From positions 124,001-188,000 of the forward strand of contig DCPU01000018.1 in assembly GCA_002323245.1 (NCBI GenBank): DNA of 64,000 bases, given 5' to 3'. This DNA comes from Mariprofundus sp. UBA1536. Lineage in GTDB: Bacteria > Pseudomonadota > Zetaproteobacteria > Mariprofundales > Mariprofundaceae. The notes beneath the pieces are model-generated. The model did no database searches and had not been told where the DNA came from. It worked only from the letters and a program-made list of their open reading frames with translations. The position numbers and the translations under genes are program-made. Below, in pieces: positions 43,782-52,074 of this stretch (position 1 is the first letter of the stretch; every line of letters starts with the position of its first letter).

Positions 43782-46376
43782 GTGAAAATCGCATTTTGGA
43801 AAACGGATTGGTTTATTGGTGTTTTGCTCACTGCGGTTGTTGCTTTTGCATACCTAAGCGCAGCTCCTGTATTGCGTAGCATTGAATTCTTTTTGTACGA
43901 CTCGGCTGTTTCTGCAAAAACTACCCTGCCAGATGATCGCATTGTGGTGCTCGATATTGACGATGCTTCCATTGAGTTGATTGGTCGCTGGCCTTGGCCG
44001 CGTACTGAAATGGCTGACATGATTGAACGTCTCACTAATGCAGGCGTTCGCATGATTGGTGTGGATGTTTTTTTTAGTGAAAAACAAGCTAATAATGGCG
44101 ACGATTCCATACTACAGTTGGCTAATTTATTGCAAGAACAAGGCAATAACCTTATGGATGAGGCTCAAGCTTTGGACGAGCAAGGAAATGAGGCTGCCGC
44201 CTACCTAAAAGCAGCTGCTGCTGATAAGAAGTTTATTGAGGCAGACAAGCTGCTTGCACGTGCAGAGGCCAATAATGGCGATGCACGCTTGGTTAAGGCA
44301 ACTGCTGCGGCAGGCAATGTTTTTATGCCGATGTTTTACGAAGCAGGTGAGCCATTCGGTCGCCCTGATCGACCACTGCCAAATTATATAACACGCATGG
44401 GTATTCCAAATATTGGTGAGGTTGATGAAACTTCACCACCTTTAAGCGCAATTAAATTCTCATATCCATTTGAGGCTTTGTCGCAAGTATCAGCTGGTAT
44501 TGGTTATCTCAATGTGAGCCCAAGTTCAGATGGCGTATTGCGTTCTGAGCCCTTAATTGTTGAGTATTATGGGCAATTCTTCCCTTCGATGTCGCTGGCG
44601 ATGATTGCAAAAGATTTAAATCTGACCATGGATGATATACGTATCAATATTGGTTCAAGTGTTGAGTTGGGTGCGCTATCGATAGCCACAGATAGGCAGA
44701 TGAAAGTATCGCCTATGTTTTATGCGGATATCAACGGCAATGCTAATAAGGCATTTACTCACTTCCCTTTTTATGACGTGAAAACAGGAAAGATTCCGCT
44801 TGAGTTGTTAAAAAACAAAATTGTTCTCATCGGCGTATCAGCAATTGGTGTTGGCGAGTCTTATATAACACCTATTTCAAGTAATATGTCGGCTGTGGAT
44901 TATCATGCCAATGTGCTACAAAGCATGCTCAATGATGCCTTTATTGTTGCACCTGAATGGGCAGGTATGGCTGAATCGGCTGCTTTGATTTTCATAGCTT
45001 TGTATATTATTTTCATGCTGCCGCGTTTGAGTGCTGTGTTGGGTACAGTGATAAGTATTGCACTATTGTTGGTGTTACTTGGCGTTGGTTTTGTGTTAAT
45101 CACAGAGCATAACTTATGGGTTCAATTGATGGCCGCGGCAACATTGTTGTTACTTGGTCATGTGATTCTGACGACTAAGCGCTTCTTTGCCAGTGAAGAA
45201 GATAGGGTAAAAATTTCTTCTGAATCAGCAGAAACGAATAAAATGCTGGCCTTGTCTTTCCAAAGCCAAGGTATGTTGGACATGGCATTTGATAAATTTA
45301 AAAAGTGTCCACCAACCGATGATATTTTGGGCGCACTTTACACCTTAGCGCTTGATTTTGAGCGTAAACGTCAGTTCAACAAAGCATCAGCTGTGTATGA
45401 GCACATCATGGAAACCAAGCCTGGTTTTAAAGATGTGAAGCAGCGGATGGAACGCACTAAAGACGCTGGTGAATCAATGATTTTTGGGGGTGCCGGTTCT
45501 AATGGAATGGGCACATTGATGATCACTGGTGGCGCGAAGCCAACATTGGGGCGTTACGAAATCATTAAAGAATTGGGTAAAGGTGCCATGGGCACTGTGT
45601 ATTTGGGCAAAGATCCAAAAATAAATCGTGAAGTAGCGATTAAAACAATGGCTTTGTCACAAGAGTTTGAGGGCGATGAGCTCACTGATGTGAAAAATCG
45701 CTTCTTCCGCGAAGCTGAAACTGCAGGTATGCTCAATCACCCTAATATTGTGACCATGTATGATGCTGGCGAAGAACATGATTTGGCCTATATAGCCATG
45801 GAATTTTTAGATGGTACAGATTTGGCGCCATATACGAAGAAGGGCAAATTATTGCCGCAAATGGCAACGCTGAAAATTTGCGGCAAAGTGGCTGAGGCTC
45901 TTCATTACGCCAGCACCCAGCACGTAGTTCACCGAGATATCAAACCAGCCAATATCATGCTTCTTAAAGATAAAACCGTGAAAGTGACTGACTTTGGTAT
46001 TGCGCGAATTACAGCATCAAGTAAAACCAAAACTGGTATCGTCTTAGGCACACCCTCTTATATGTCTCCTGAACAATTATCAGGCAAGCACGTGGATGGC
46101 CGCTCTGATATCTTTTCTCTGGGTGTGATGCTTTATGAAATGCTCGTAGGTGTGCGTCCATTTAAAGGCGATTCCATGGCGACTTTACTGTTCCAAATTG
46201 CCAATGAGCCCCATCCTGATATCCGAGAATTTGACCCCAATTTACCCGAGCATGTGAGTAAACTCATCAATGCTATGTTACAAAAAGATCCTGATAAACG
46301 ATTACCCAATGGGGCAGCTGTCATCCGAGGTATTATTGCTTGTCTAAAAGTCATGTCAGCGAAGGAAGGAAAATAA
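43782..46376 (+). CDS. CHASE2-domain membrane Ser/Thr protein kinase
   Basis: An 864-residue transmembrane kinase with the sensor first and the kinase last. One helix (about 11-30) leads to an extracytoplasmic CHASE2 domain (about 35-390), then three membrane helices (about 395-470), a helical repeat-like segment (about 480-560), a glycine-rich linker and the Hanks-type kinase (about 590-855). Catalytic motifs are intact: GKGAMGTVYLGK loop, Lys621 in VAIKTM, HRDIKPANIM (Asp719), DFGIAR and GTPSYMSPEQL. Residues about 105-165 are an alanine- and glutamate-rich helical insertion in CHASE2 framed by two NNGD motifs. It starts with GTG. A PP2C phosphatase and an FHA protein follow at once. Confidence 0.9.
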   Translation: MKIAFWKTDWFIGVLLTAVVAFAYLSAAPVLRSIEFFLYDSAVSAKTTLPDDRIVVLDIDDASIELIGRWPWPRTEMADMIERLTNAGVRMIGVDVFFSEKQANNGDDSILQLANLLQEQGNNLMDEAQALDEQGNEAAAYLKAAAADKKFIEADKLLARAEANNGDARLVKATAAAGNVFMPMFYEAGEPFGRPDRPLPNYITRMGIPNIGEVDETSPPLSAIKFSYPFEALSQVSAGIGYLNVSPSSDGVLRSEPLIVEYYGQFFPSMSLAMIAKDLNLTMDDIRINIGSSVELGALSIATDRQMKVSPMFYADINGNANKAFTHFPFYDVKTGKIPLELLKNKIVLIGVSAIGVGESYITPISSNMSAVDYHANVLQSMLNDAFIVAPEWAGMAESAALIFIALYIIFMLPRLSAVLGTVISIALLLVLLGVGFVLITEHNLWVQLMAAATLLLLGHVILTTKRFFASEEDRVKISSESAETNKMLALSFQSQGMLDMAFDKFKKCPPTDDILGALYTLALDFERKRQFNKASAVYEHIMETKPGFKDVKQRMERTKDAGESMIFGGAGSNGMGTLMITGGAKPTLGRYEIIKELGKGAMGTVYLGKDPKINREVAIKTMALSQEFEGDELTDVKNRFFREAETAGMLNHPNIVTMYDAGEEHDLAYIAMEFLDGTDLAPYTKKGKLLPQMATLKICGKVAEALHYASTQHVVHRDIKPANIMLLKDKTVKVTDFGIARITASSKTKTGIVLGTPSYMSPEQLSGKHVDGRSDIFSLGVMLYEMLVGVRPFKGDSMATLLFQIANEPHPDIREFDPNLPEHVSKLINAMLQKDPDKRLPNGAAVIRGIIACLKVMSAKEGK

Positions 46377-47185
46377 TGAGCGCAATAGAGATGGTTGCCG
46401 TCACGGATGTTGGTATCAAACGTGATCATAATGAGGATTGCGTCAATATCGATATTGGTAATGGTATCGCTGTTTTAGCGGATGGTATGGGTGGTCATAA
46501 TGCTGGTGAAGTAGCTAGCTCGATGGCTGTTGAGTTTATTATGCGCTTGCTTAAAGAGGGGCTGAAGAAGTTTCCGCAAGGCAAGCTGGACGAAGATACA
46601 GGCTTCTCTAGAGAGGCCATTTTGGCCCGTGATTCGGTTGTAACTGTTAACAATGTGATTATAGAGACAGCTCAGGCGAGGCCTGAATGCTCAGGCATGG
46701 GCACGACCGTTGTGGTGGCAGTATTTTATGGGAATCGTATCGCAGTGGCGCATGTGGGCGACTCACGTATGTATTTATTACGTGATGATTACTTGTCCCA
46801 TGTCACAGAAGATCATTCGCTTATCCAGGAGCAAGTGCGTAGGGGCTTGTTAACTGCAGAGGATGCGAGAAACTCTGCGATTAAAAATCTTGTGACTAGA
46901 GCGCTTGGCGTTGAGCAGGATGTTGAGGCAGATGTTGTAGAAGATATCGCTGTAGTTGGTGATATATATATGATGTGTTCCGATGGTTTGACTGATGTGG
47001 TGCCAGATGAAGCAATTCGTCTGACCATGTTGGAACATAGGAATAACCTTGACTTATGTGCGAAAACGCTGATTAATCTAGCTAACGATGCGGGCGGGCC
47101 TGATAATATTTCAGTGATACTAATTCGAGTGAAACAACCGTTCTCACGGAAAAAGGGGTTCTTTTCAAGGTTGTTTGGGGGATAA
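46376..47185 (+). CDS. PP2C-family Ser/Thr protein phosphatase
   Basis: A 269-residue soluble PPM/PP2C phosphatase (Stp type). Metal-binding aspartates lie in RDHNEDC, LADGMGGHNAGE, CSDGLTDVV and GGPDNISVI; HVGDSRMYLL is the other core motif. The start shares a base with the kinase stop and has GAAGGAAGGA upstream. It presumably reverses phosphorylation by the upstream CHASE2 kinase, as in PknB/Stp pairs. The in-frame extension to 46340 lies inside the kinase and is rejected. Confidence 0.92.
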   Translation: MSAIEMVAVTDVGIKRDHNEDCVNIDIGNGIAVLADGMGGHNAGEVASSMAVEFIMRLLKEGLKKFPQGKLDEDTGFSREAILARDSVVTVNNVIIETAQARPECSGMGTTVVVAVFYGNRIAVAHVGDSRMYLLRDDYLSHVTEDHSLIQEQVRRGLLTAEDARNSAIKNLVTRALGVEQDVEADVVEDIAVVGDIYMMCSDGLTDVVPDEAIRLTMLEHRNNLDLCAKTLINLANDAGGPDNISVILIRVKQPFSRKKGFFSRLFGG

Positions 47186-47189
47186 TAAG

Positions 47190-47915
47190 ATGAGTTTCAA
47201 ACTTGTTTTAAAATTCAAAGGTACAGTTATTTCTGAATTCGAGTTGGATCAGGAAGAAACTACCATTGGGCGAAAAGCCGAGACTAGCATCCATATTGAT
47301 AATTTGGCTGTGAGTAGTTTGCATGCGCGAATTTTGAAAATAGGCAAAAAGGTTATCCTTGAAGATATGGGTAGCACCAATGGTACGATGGTGAACAACC
47401 AAAATGTAACCAAGCATATCCTCAAGCATGGCGATGTCATTACTGTAGGTAAGCATACCTTGAGTTTTGTCGAGGTTGCTGATGCTAAGTCACCAGTGGT
47501 TGAAGCTGAACCAGAATCGGATATGGATAAAACGATGATTATTAGTTCCGCTGCCCGCGAGGAATTGATGACTTCGCCTGCTAAAGATAATCAAGATTCC
47601 GCAGGTTCAAACATGGCCCTCGGTTTTATTCAGTACTTGTCTGGCCCATTGATGGGTAAAAGTGTTGAGCTTAAAGCATCGCTAACAAGTATTGGTAAGG
47701 GTGATAACTGCAAAATTAAAATCAAAGGTATGCTTGTTGGCAAACAAGCAGCGGTCATTACGCGTAGGCCGTCTGGTTATCATATTTCGTATCTTGAAGG
47801 TATGAGCAAAGTGAAGGTGAATGGGGAAACTTTAACCAGCGCACCTAAAACTTTAGAAGACTCAGATATCATTGAATTAAGTGATGTGAAAATGCAGTTC
47901 TTTATTAAGAAATAA
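47190..47915 (+). CDS. FHA-domain protein with a second, degenerate FHA-like domain
   Basis: A 241-residue soluble protein. The N-terminal FHA domain (1-90) keeps the phosphothreonine-binding set IGRKAET, SSLHAR and STNGTMVNN. A linker with the possible phosphosite DKTMIIS leads to a second FHA-like beta sandwich (about 130-240). That domain keeps GKGDNCKIKI and a VNG turn but lacks the Ser-x-x-His pair. GGGGG precedes the ATG four bases after the phosphatase stop. It is likely a substrate or adaptor of the upstream kinase: the TMII threonine resembles known FHA-protein phosphorylation sites such as in GarA/OdhI, which is an analogy only. Confidence 0.85.
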   Translation: MSFKLVLKFKGTVISEFELDQEETTIGRKAETSIHIDNLAVSSLHARILKIGKKVILEDMGSTNGTMVNNQNVTKHILKHGDVITVGKHTLSFVEVADAKSPVVEAEPESDMDKTMIISSAAREELMTSPAKDNQDSAGSNMALGFIQYLSGPLMGKSVELKASLTSIGKGDNCKIKIKGMLVGKQAAVITRRPSGYHISYLEGMSKVKVNGETLTSAPKTLEDSDIIELSDVKMQFFIKK

Positions 47916-47931
47916 TTTCGTTGTTTTGAAT

Positions 47932-47973
47932 AAAAAAAGGCCCGGAAAACATTTGTTTTCCGGGCCTTTTTTT
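47932..47973. terminator. Bidirectional rho-independent terminator between the FHA gene and purL
   Basis: A 19-base perfect inverted repeat (AAAAAAAGGCCCGGAAAAC and its complement) with a 4-base loop and T runs on both strands, placed between convergent genes; it reaches the purL stop codon. Confidence 0.93.
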
Positions 47974-50900
47974 ATCCTAAGAAATGACGCGCATTTCTAA
48001 ATAGTCTTAACCAAGCACCATCTTCTTGCTTAACTCTAAGCGGGTCAAAAGACATTTGGCTCTGACGGAAAAGACGTTCCGGGTGGGGCATCATAATATT
48101 AAATCGGCCATCATCATTGGAAAAGCCAGTCAAACCATTGGCCGAGCCATTAGGATTGAATGGGTAATCCTCCGTTGGTAAACCATCTGGTCCCAAAAAG
48201 CGTAATGTCGCAGCAACCTTATGGGCACTATCTTGAGAAGCAAATTGGGTGCGACCCTCACCATGCGCCACAACCAAAGGTAATTTAGAGCCTTCCATGC
48301 CGTCGGTCCAAATTGAGGTTGATTGCAACACCTCAACCATCAGCAAGCGAGCCTCAAATTGCTCTGACAGATTACGTTCAAAGGTAGGCCAATGTTCAGC
48401 GCCAGGAATTAAATCTTTGAGCTGCGACATCATTTGACAGCCATTGCATACACCAAGAGCGATGGTATTGCTGCGGTTAAAGAAGGCTTCAAACTCATCG
48501 CGAGCCCTTGGGTTGTATAACACAGAGCTTGCCCAGCCACGGCCTGCACCTAATACATCGCCAAAGGAAAATCCTCCGCAAGCCACAAGCCCTTGGAATT
48601 CATCGAGGCTTCTGCGACCATCAATAAGATCAGACATGTGCACATCAACCGATATGAACCCAGCACGATCAAATGCAGCAGCCATCTCAATTTGGCCATT
48701 CACGCCTTGCTCGCGAAGTACTGCCATTTTAGGACGTAAGCTTTTAATGAGGGGTGCGCAAATATTATCTTGAGGGTCAAAGCTTAGCTCGCTGAATAAG
48801 CCTTTATTCGATTTGAGCTTAATACTTTCAAATTCTTGCAGGGTGCATTCAGGGTTATCACGCAACGAAGCCAACTGATATGAAGTTTCGGACCAAACGC
48901 TTTGCAATTCGAGAATGTTTCCGTCGAATACAACCTCTGTTTTGTAGTTGATGATCAACTTCATCGCTTCATTGGTTTGGCCTATGTTATGGCATAGCTT
49001 CGATAAACCAGCATCTGCAAATGCTTGTTGAACAACATTGATATCCACTTCTTTGATTTGCAAGACAGCGCCCAGCTCTTCGGCAAACAATATGCTTAGA
49101 GAATCAGCACCTAAACCATCCAAAGATAAGGAAACACCAGTGCGACCTGCAAAAGCCATTTCAGCGATGGTAGCGAAAAGTCCGCCATCTGAGCGGTCAT
49201 GATATGCTACAATTTTGTTCGCAGCATTTAATGCCTGAATTGTGTTATAAAATGCTTTAAATAGGGAAGCATCATCCAAGTCGGGCGTTTCAGCGCCAGT
49301 TGCGTTAAACACTTGTGCTAATGCCGATCCGCCCAAACGGTTTTTACCAGCTCCCAAGTCGATTAGTAATAAAGCTGTATTGCCCAAGTCTGTACGCAAT
49401 TCAGGGGTTAAAGTTTTGCGAATATCTGAAACTGGTGAAAACGCAGAAACGATTAACGATACCGGTGAAATCATTTCCTTTTTAACGCCTTCACTTTCCC
49501 AAACGGATTTCATGGATAGGGAATCTTTGCCCACAGGAATTGAAATGCCTAGGCTAGGGCATAGCTCTAAGCCTACAGCTTTAACCGTATCAAATAGGGC
49601 TGCATCTTCGCCATCGTTGCCGCATGCTGCCATCCAGTTGGCAGATAGCTTGATGTTGCCAATTTCGCCAATGTTAGCAGCTGCAATATTAGTTAGCGCT
49701 TCACCCACTGCCATGCGGCCTGATGCCGGGGCATTGAGCACAGCAAGCGGTGTGCGCTCACCCATAGCCATAGCCTCACCAGTGTAGTGTTCAAAATCAG
49801 TGGCTGTAACCGCAACATCTGCCACGGGAACTTGATACGCACCAACCATTTGGTCGCGCGCAACGAGGCCTGTAATGGAGCGATCGCCAATCGTAATAAG
49901 AAATGATTTACTGGCGACGGAAGGTAGGCGTAATACGCGCTGTACAGCATCGTTAATGCTAATGCTTTCAAGCTTAAGTGGCACAATAGGAATGTCTCGG
50001 TGCTTCACATCGCGAAGTAGTTTGGGTGTTTTGCCAAGTAGCACTTCTAGCGATAAGTCGACAGGGCTATCGCCTAAAGTTGAATCGCCAACATGCAAGT
50101 GGCCATCATCGGTTGCGCTACCAAGCACAGCAAACAAACAACGCTCGCGGTGACACATGGCTTCAAAGATATCACGAGATTCAGGAGCAATCGCCAATAC
50201 ATACCGTTCTTGGGCTTCATTACACCAAATCTGCATGGGGCTCATGCCTGGCTCCATATTATGTACTTCGCGTAAATCAAACCAACCGCCACGCCCTGCA
50301 TCGTGAATCAGCTCTGGTACAGCATTGGATAACCCGCCGGCACCAATATCGTGGATAAAGAGGATGGGGTTGTCATCACCCATTTGCCAGCATCGATCCA
50401 ATACTTCCTGGCAACGGCGTTCCATTTCAGGGTTGCCGCGTTGCACCGAGTCAAAGTCCAATGATTCTGCATTGGAGCCGGTATCCATACTCGAAGCTGC
50501 GCCACCACCCAAGCCAATCAGCATAGCAGGGCCGCCGAGTTGAATAATAAGTGAGCCAGCTGGTACTTCCTTTTTAAAGACATGGCGTGAATCAATATTA
50601 CCCAAGCCCCCGGCAAGCATGATGGGTTTGTGATAACCACGAAGCTCACCATTGACGTTTTGCTCATAGGTTCTGAAATAACCAGAAATATTTGGGCGGC
50701 CAAATTCATTATTAAATGCAGCGGCGCCAATGGGGCCATCAAGCATGATGTTGAGGGCAGACTCGATTCGTTCTGGTTTGCCATGATGCTCTTCCCAAGG
50801 TTGTTCGAAACCAGGGATTTGTAAGTTAGAAACTGAGAAGCCGCACAGTCCTGCTTTGGGTTTAGAGCCAATGCCAGTAGCGCCTTCATCACGAATTTCG

Positions 50901-51826
50901 CCGCCAGAGCCCGTTGCTGCCCCTGCAAAAGGAGAAATAGCAGTGGGATGATTATGGGTCTCCACTTTCATCAGGATGTGTGTTGTATTGTCGTGTTTGT
51001 TATATGTGCCATCCGCATCAGGGTAAAAACGAGCTGAATTACCACCTTTGATGACCGAAGAATTGTCGGAGTAAGCAACAATCGTACCTTTTGGGGAGGT
51101 TTGATGGGTATGGCGAATCATTGAAAACAATGAACGCGTTTGTTCCGTACCATCAATAATCCAATCGGCATTGAAAATTTTATGGCGGCAGTGCTCAGAG
51201 TTGGCTTGGGCAAACATCATCAATTCAGCATCTGTTGGGTTTCTGCCCAACTGAGTAAAATTATCAAATAGGTAATCAATCTCATCGGCTGCAAGTGCAA
51301 GACCTAAGCTTAAGTTGGCTTGATGAAGTGCATCACGGCCATCTGTAAGGATATTGATATGGTTTAAAGGTTTGGGTGCATGATGAGAAAATAAAGCAGC
51401 TAAGCTGCCTTCATTAAATAATACAGATTCAGTCATTCTGTCATGAATCAAAGGAAGGATGATGTCTGACTTTCCATCAATATTGTAAGCGATGCCGCGC
51501 TCAATGCGTAATAGCGTTGTTAAACCGCATAATTTAGCAATATCCGTAGCTTTAGAAGACCAGGGAGAAATGGTGCCGATTCGTGGGGTGACGATAAATA
51601 AATTGTTATGGTCACTTGCAGCAAACGGTTGGGTTTGCACATTCAAGAGTTTATCTAGTGTGAGTTTTTCTTTTTCTGTCCAAGCAGGAGAGACTTCAAC
51701 CATATATATATAGTGGGCTTGGATTTCTGGTGTATTTAAAAGTTGTTTTAGTTTGTTTAGACGAAACGCAGTTAACGCATTTTGGCCAGAAAAAATTAGA
51801 AGTGAGGGAGAGTTAGATTCAGACAT
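47972..51826 (-). CDS. purL: Phosphoribosylformylglycinamidine synthase, large single-chain form
   Basis: A 1284-residue enzyme that converts FGAR to FGAM in purine synthesis using glutamine and ATP. It is the long gammaproteobacterial-type PurL (E. coli: 1295). An N-terminal PurS-like domain comes first, then two ATP-binding AIRS halves (FAQANSEHCRHKIFN, KVETHNHPTAISPFAGAATG, GIPVGKDSLSM-like segments). A C-terminal class I amidotransferase ends the protein, with nucleophile Cys in ALGVCNGCQMMS and the His-Glu pair in MPHPERLFR. It is a single gene with no pur neighbours, sharing a 3' terminator with the signalling operon and divergent from the cytochrome-porin gene. Confidence 0.97.
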   Translation of the reverse strand: MSESNSPSLLIFSGQNALTAFRLNKLKQLLNTPEIQAHYIYMVEVSPAWTEKEKLTLDKLLNVQTQPFAASDHNNLFIVTPRIGTISPWSSKATDIAKLCGLTTLLRIERGIAYNIDGKSDIILPLIHDRMTESVLFNEGSLAALFSHHAPKPLNHINILTDGRDALHQANLSLGLALAADEIDYLFDNFTQLGRNPTDAELMMFAQANSEHCRHKIFNADWIIDGTEQTRSLFSMIRHTHQTSPKGTIVAYSDNSSVIKGGNSARFYPDADGTYNKHDNTTHILMKVETHNHPTAISPFAGAATGSGGEIRDEGATGIGSKPKAGLCGFSVSNLQIPGFEQPWEEHHGKPERIESALNIMLDGPIGAAAFNNEFGRPNISGYFRTYEQNVNGELRGYHKPIMLAGGLGNIDSRHVFKKEVPAGSLIIQLGGPAMLIGLGGGAASSMDTGSNAESLDFDSVQRGNPEMERRCQEVLDRCWQMGDDNPILFIHDIGAGGLSNAVPELIHDAGRGGWFDLREVHNMEPGMSPMQIWCNEAQERYVLAIAPESRDIFEAMCHRERCLFAVLGSATDDGHLHVGDSTLGDSPVDLSLEVLLGKTPKLLRDVKHRDIPIVPLKLESISINDAVQRVLRLPSVASKSFLITIGDRSITGLVARDQMVGAYQVPVADVAVTATDFEHYTGEAMAMGERTPLAVLNAPASGRMAVGEALTNIAAANIGEIGNIKLSANWMAACGNDGEDAALFDTVKAVGLELCPSLGISIPVGKDSLSMKSVWESEGVKKEMISPVSLIVSAFSPVSDIRKTLTPELRTDLGNTALLLIDLGAGKNRLGGSALAQVFNATGAETPDLDDASLFKAFYNTIQALNAANKIVAYHDRSDGGLFATIAEMAFAGRTGVSLSLDGLGADSLSILFAEELGAVLQIKEVDINVVQQAFADAGLSKLCHNIGQTNEAMKLIINYKTEVVFDGNILELQSVWSETSYQLASLRDNPECTLQEFESIKLKSNKGLFSELSFDPQDNICAPLIKSLRPKMAVLREQGVNGQIEMAAAFDRAGFISVDVHMSDLIDGRRSLDEFQGLVACGGFSFGDVLGAGRGWASSVLYNPRARDEFEAFFNRSNTIALGVCNGCQMMSQLKDLIPGAEHWPTFERNLSEQFEARLLMVEVLQSTSIWTDGMEGSKLPLVVAHGEGRTQFASQDSAHKVAATLRFLGPDGLPTEDYPFNPNGSANGLTGFSNDDGRFNIMMPHPERLFRQSQMSFDPLRVKQEDGAWLRLFRNARHFLG

Positions 51827-52022
51827 GGCGGCAGTCTAATCCGTGATTGTCAAAATTCGATAGTTTTATGGATGCCAACGATACTTGGCGAGTGTGGCAA
51901 AAATACACATCAATGTTGTTAGAGGTTTGACGCTTGAGCATTGACTTGTGATTGTACGCCTCGTTGATGTGGAAAGCGAACTGGACTCGCAAGAGGAAAG
52001 GGAGGGGAAACAGCAACAACAA

Positions 52023-52043
52023 TAGCTTATCGCTGATAAGCTA
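52023..52043 (+). promoter_or_regulatory. Leader hairpin upstream of the cytochrome-porin gene
   Basis: TAGCTTATC and GATAAGCTA are exact inverted copies of nine bases separated by GCT, 13 bases before the AGGA ribosome-binding site (52057-52060). A purine-rich tract (AAGAGGAAAGGGAGGGGAAA) lies just upstream. The hairpin could stabilise the mRNA or be a regulator site. No convincing -35/-10 pair was found in the gap, though TTGACG (51927) and TTGACT (51941) are possible -35 boxes. Confidence 0.5.
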
Positions 52044-52074
52044 AATCCAAAACAATAATAGGATGTTAAACAAC

